Source: Pseudomonas sp. CCI4.2 (GTDB lineage Bacteria > Pseudomonadota > Gammaproteobacteria > Pseudomonadales > Pseudomonadaceae). Taken from it: 64,000 nucleotides of DNA. The notes beneath the pieces were generated by a model. The model was not told the origin of the DNA and made no database searches. It saw only the letters and a program-made list of their open reading frames with translations. A program made the translations under genes and the position numbers. The stretch covers positions 5,382,501 to 5,446,500 of the forward strand of contig NZ_CP133781.1 of the NCBI RefSeq assembly GCF_034350045.1, read 5' to 3'. This document shows, one piece after another, positions 61,962 to 64,000 of this stretch; within the stretch, counting starts at the first letter, position 1, and each line of letters opens with the position of its first letter.

Positions 61962-62099
61962 GATAGTTCCTTGATAAGTCGGGTTAGGCCTCCACGTATC
62001 CCAATGACCAACCAACAGCTTCAAGCTGAGGGCACCCAGGTCATCGTGTCGACACGTGTGTGGGTTTAAGCTCTCGGGGCATACCCCGGAAAGCGGCGC
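61962..62099 (-). promoter_or_regulatory. rpsB leader, S2 autoregulatory RNA element
   Basis: The minus-strand leader contains GGGATACGTGGAGGCCTAACCC, very like the conserved E. coli rpsB leader core GGGATTCGTGGAGGC-TAACCCC through which S2 represses its own translation. The upstream part has a perfect palindrome CGTGTCGACACG (62045-62056) that pairs in the leader, and a CCGGGG/CCCCGG-type stem. Function is inferred from this similarity; the 5' end is approximate. Confidence 0.65.
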
Positions 62100-62107
62100 A
62101 TTTTATA
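62100..62107 (-). promoter_or_regulatory. -10 box of the rpsB promoter
   Basis: TATAAAAT on the minus strand, followed by a GC-rich stretch (GCGCCGC) as in stringently controlled promoters of translation genes. No good -35 was found at the ideal distance. Confidence 0.5.
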
Positions 62108-62295
62108 TCATAAAAGACCGGATAACGAAACCCGAAATAAGCGCTACGGCAAACGTGCTTTGTAACGGCGCTTCAGGCCGTTGCGACGGCTTCTTTATAG
62201 GAGGAGAAAAATGCGAGGGTCACTTCGAGCCTGACGGTCTGTTAGAATCGCGTCTTTACCCGTTGAGCCGCGCTCCGTCGCGCCGAGAGAATCTT

Positions 62296-63084
62296 ATGAC
62301 TGTCACCATCAAAACCCATGAGGACATCGAAAAGATGCGCATCGCTGGCCGTCTGGCTGCCGACGTGCTGGAAATGATCGGTAACTATGTCAAACCTGGC
62401 GTGACCACCGACGAGCTGGACCGCATCTGCCATGACTTTATTGTCAACGAGCAAAAGGCGATCCCGGCCCCGCTGAACTACAAAGGTTTCCCCAAATCCA
62501 TCTGCACCTCGATCAACCACGTCGTGTGCCATGGGATTCCGAACGAGAAGCCGCTCAAGGATGGGGATGTGTTGAACATCGATGTCACGGTAATCAAGGA
62601 TGGCTACCACGGCGACACCAGCAAAATGTTCCACGTCGGTAAAGTGCCTGAGTGGGCTGAGCGTCTGTCCAAGATTACTCAGGAATGCATGTACAAAGGC
62701 ATTGAGGTCGTGCGCCCCGGCGCTCGTCTTGGCGACATCGGCGAAGTGATCCAGAAACACGCGGAAAAGAACGGTTTTTCCGTGGTCCGCGAATACTGCG
62801 GTCACGGTATCGGAACGGTCTTCCATGAAGAGCCGCAAGTACTGCACTATGGCCGCGCTGGCACCGGGATGGAATTGAAGGAAGGGATGACCTTCACCAT
62901 TGAACCAATGATCAACCAAGGCCGCGCCGAAACCCGACTGTTAGGCGATGGCTGGACCGCGATCACCAAGGACCGCAAGCTGTCCGCTCAGTGGGAACAC
63001 ACTATTTTGGTCACCGCCGAAGGCTATGAAATTTTTACCCTGCGCAGCGATGACACCATTGCTCGCACGTCAGCGTCGGCATAA
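62296..63084 (+). CDS. map: Methionine aminopeptidase type I
   Basis: 262 residues. CTSINHVVCHGIPNEKPLKDGDVLNIDVTV carries His and Asp metal ligands, HGDTSKMF the next, EYCGHGIGTVFHEEPQVLHY and TFTIEPMINQG the remainder. Removes the initiator methionine. I chose ATG 62296 (MTVTIKTHEDIEKMRIAG); the frame is open to 62056. Divergent from rpsB across 334 bases; the part near map (62112-62295) shows no gene. Confidence 0.97.
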   Translation: MTVTIKTHEDIEKMRIAGRLAADVLEMIGNYVKPGVTTDELDRICHDFIVNEQKAIPAPLNYKGFPKSICTSINHVVCHGIPNEKPLKDGDVLNIDVTVIKDGYHGDTSKMFHVGKVPEWAERLSKITQECMYKGIEVVRPGARLGDIGEVIQKHAEKNGFSVVREYCGHGIGTVFHEEPQVLHYGRAGTGMELKEGMTFTIEPMINQGRAETRLLGDGWTAITKDRKLSAQWEHTILVTAEGYEIFTLRSDDTIARTSASA

Positions 63085-63141
63085 ATACATCCGCTAAAAC
63101 TCGTCGATAAAAACTCCAGACAATAAAAGGAAAGCTGTTCG

Positions 63142-64000
63142 ATGCCGCAGGTGGATCCAGAGTTATTCGACCGCGGCCAGTTCCAGGCAGAACTGGCGTT
63201 GAAAGCAAGCCCTATTGCCGCTTTCAAGAAAGCCATCCGCCAGGCCAGGGAGGTTCTGGACGACCGCTTTCGTTCGGGTCGCGATATACGGCGCCTGATC
63301 GAGGACCGCGCCTGGTTTGTCGACAACATCCTGCAACAGGCCTGGGACCATTTTGACTGGAGCGAAGAAGCCGACATCGCGCTGCTGGCAGTGGGCGGTT
63401 ACGGGCGCGGGGAACTGCATCCGTATTCGGACATTGACCTGCTGATTCTGCTCGACAGCGCCGACCACGAAGTTTTCCGCGAATCCATCGAGCGTTTTCT
63501 GACGCTACTGTGGGACATCGGCCTGGAAGTTGGCCAAAGCGTTCGCTCGGTGGACGAGTGCGCTCAGGAAGCTTTGGCCGACCTGACCGTCATCACCAAC
63601 CTCATGGAAAGCCGCACCATTGCCGGTCCTGAACACTTGCGTCGACGCATGCTTGAAGTCACCAGCCCCGAAAGAATGTGGCCGAGCAAAGAGTTCTTCC
63701 TGGCCAAACGCGCCGAGCAGAAAACGCGCCATCACAAATACAACGACACCGAATACAACCTCGAGCCGAACGTCAAAGGGTCTCCCGGCGGCTTACGTGA
63801 TATCCAGACCATTCTTTGGGTAGCCCGCCGCCAGTACGGCACCTTGAATCTGCACGCGCTGGCAGACGAAGGCTTTTTGCTGGAAAGCGAAAACAACCTG
63901 CTCGCTTCGTCCCAGGAATTCCTGTGGAAAGTGCGCTACGCCTTGCACATGCTTGCCGGGCGCTCAGAGGATCGATTGCTGTTCGACCATCAAGGCAGCA
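63142..64000 (+). CDS. glnD: Bifunctional PII uridylyltransferase/uridylyl-removing enzyme, N-terminal part
   Basis: 286 residues present; runs off the right edge. The nucleotidyltransferase core is complete here: LLAVGGYGRGELHPYSDIDLLILL with the Gly-rich loop and Asp-x-Asp metal site (about residues 82-105). HHKYNDTEYNLEPNVKGSPGGLRDIQTILWV follows. GlnD uridylylates and deuridylylates PII according to glutamine level, controlling nitrogen assimilation. Lies 57 bases after map, a common pairing. Confidence 0.97.
   Translation, partial: MPQVDPELFDRGQFQAELALKASPIAAFKKAIRQAREVLDDRFRSGRDIRRLIEDRAWFVDNILQQAWDHFDWSEEADIALLAVGGYGRGELHPYSDIDLLILLDSADHEVFRESIERFLTLLWDIGLEVGQSVRSVDECAQEALADLTVITNLMESRTIAGPEHLRRRMLEVTSPERMWPSKEFFLAKRAEQKTRHHKYNDTEYNLEPNVKGSPGGLRDIQTILWVARRQYGTLNLHALADEGFLLESENNLLASSQEFLWKVRYALHMLAGRSEDRLLFDHQGS

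Noticed and set aside
1..64000. CRISPR arrays, tRNA/rRNA genes, insertion sequences, prophage, integrase or att sites
   Set aside because: No regularly spaced direct repeats, cloverleaf-like sequences or transposase/integrase motifs were found; the repeats seen are REP pairs and one diverged duplication.

Overview
The window is chromosomal DNA of a Pseudomonas, most likely from the fluorescens-type lineages. The main reasons are the gene order recX-recA-pncC...mutS-fdxA-rsmZ-rpoS-nlpD-pcm-surE-truD-ispF, fghA-adhC-gfnR, and ispD-ftsB-eno-kdsA-pyrG-tilS-accA-dnaE-rnhB-lpxBA-fabZ-lpxD-skp-bamA-rseP-dxr-cdsA-uppS-frr-pyrH-tsf-rpsB-map-glnD. Supporting evidence is the fpr/finR divergent pair, the erdR-type regulator, Pseudomonas-type REP pairs, and an rsmZ-like small RNA between fdxA and rpoS. 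No tRNA, rRNA, CRISPR array, insertion sequence or prophage was seen.

Layout. 1-1834: the start of kup (runs off the left edge) and rimO. 1936-9574: an accessory type VI secretion module with a DUF4123 adaptor, a 1178-residue VasX/MIX-type effector with a membrane-active C-terminus, and a membrane protein that is probably its immunity partner. A vgrG facing it is broken by a one-base frameshift. 9772-20429: metabolic and RNA-modification genes (GNAT, alpha/beta hydrolase, an RsuA-like protein without its catalytic Asp, YehS-like, trmO, fpr/finR, dgkA, erdR, EamA exporter, DTW protein, PA3611-like secreted protein, LOG family), punctuated by REP pairs that supply several stop codons. 20442-26478: recX, recA, pncC and mutS, with a variable island between pncC and mutS. 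That island holds a 44-residue protein, a small lipoprotein and a diverged direct repeat of about 190 bp. 26716-33601: fdxA, rsmZ, rpoS and the nlpD-pcm-surE-truD-ispF string, then formaldehyde detoxification (fghA, adhC, gfnR). 35834-64000: a long, nearly all minus-strand core block for isoprenoid, cell-division, CTP, lipid A and fatty-acid synthesis, DNA replication, outer-membrane assembly, phospholipid and undecaprenyl synthesis, and translation. It ends in divergent map and the start of glnD.

How the parts connect. RecA (with an SOS box) and MutS serve repair. RsmZ, under a GacA-type upstream site, would titrate RsmA/RsmE. The small protein at 22690-22824 has a Shine-Dalgarno hairpin with the same AGGAU pentaloop as two RsmZ stem-loops, so it is a candidate Rsm target. 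The envelope block couples lipid A (lpxD, fabZ, lpxA, lpxB, kdsA) with outer-membrane protein assembly (skp, bamA) and envelope-stress proteolysis (rseP).

All functional calls are from reading motifs and recalled gene families; no database search was run.
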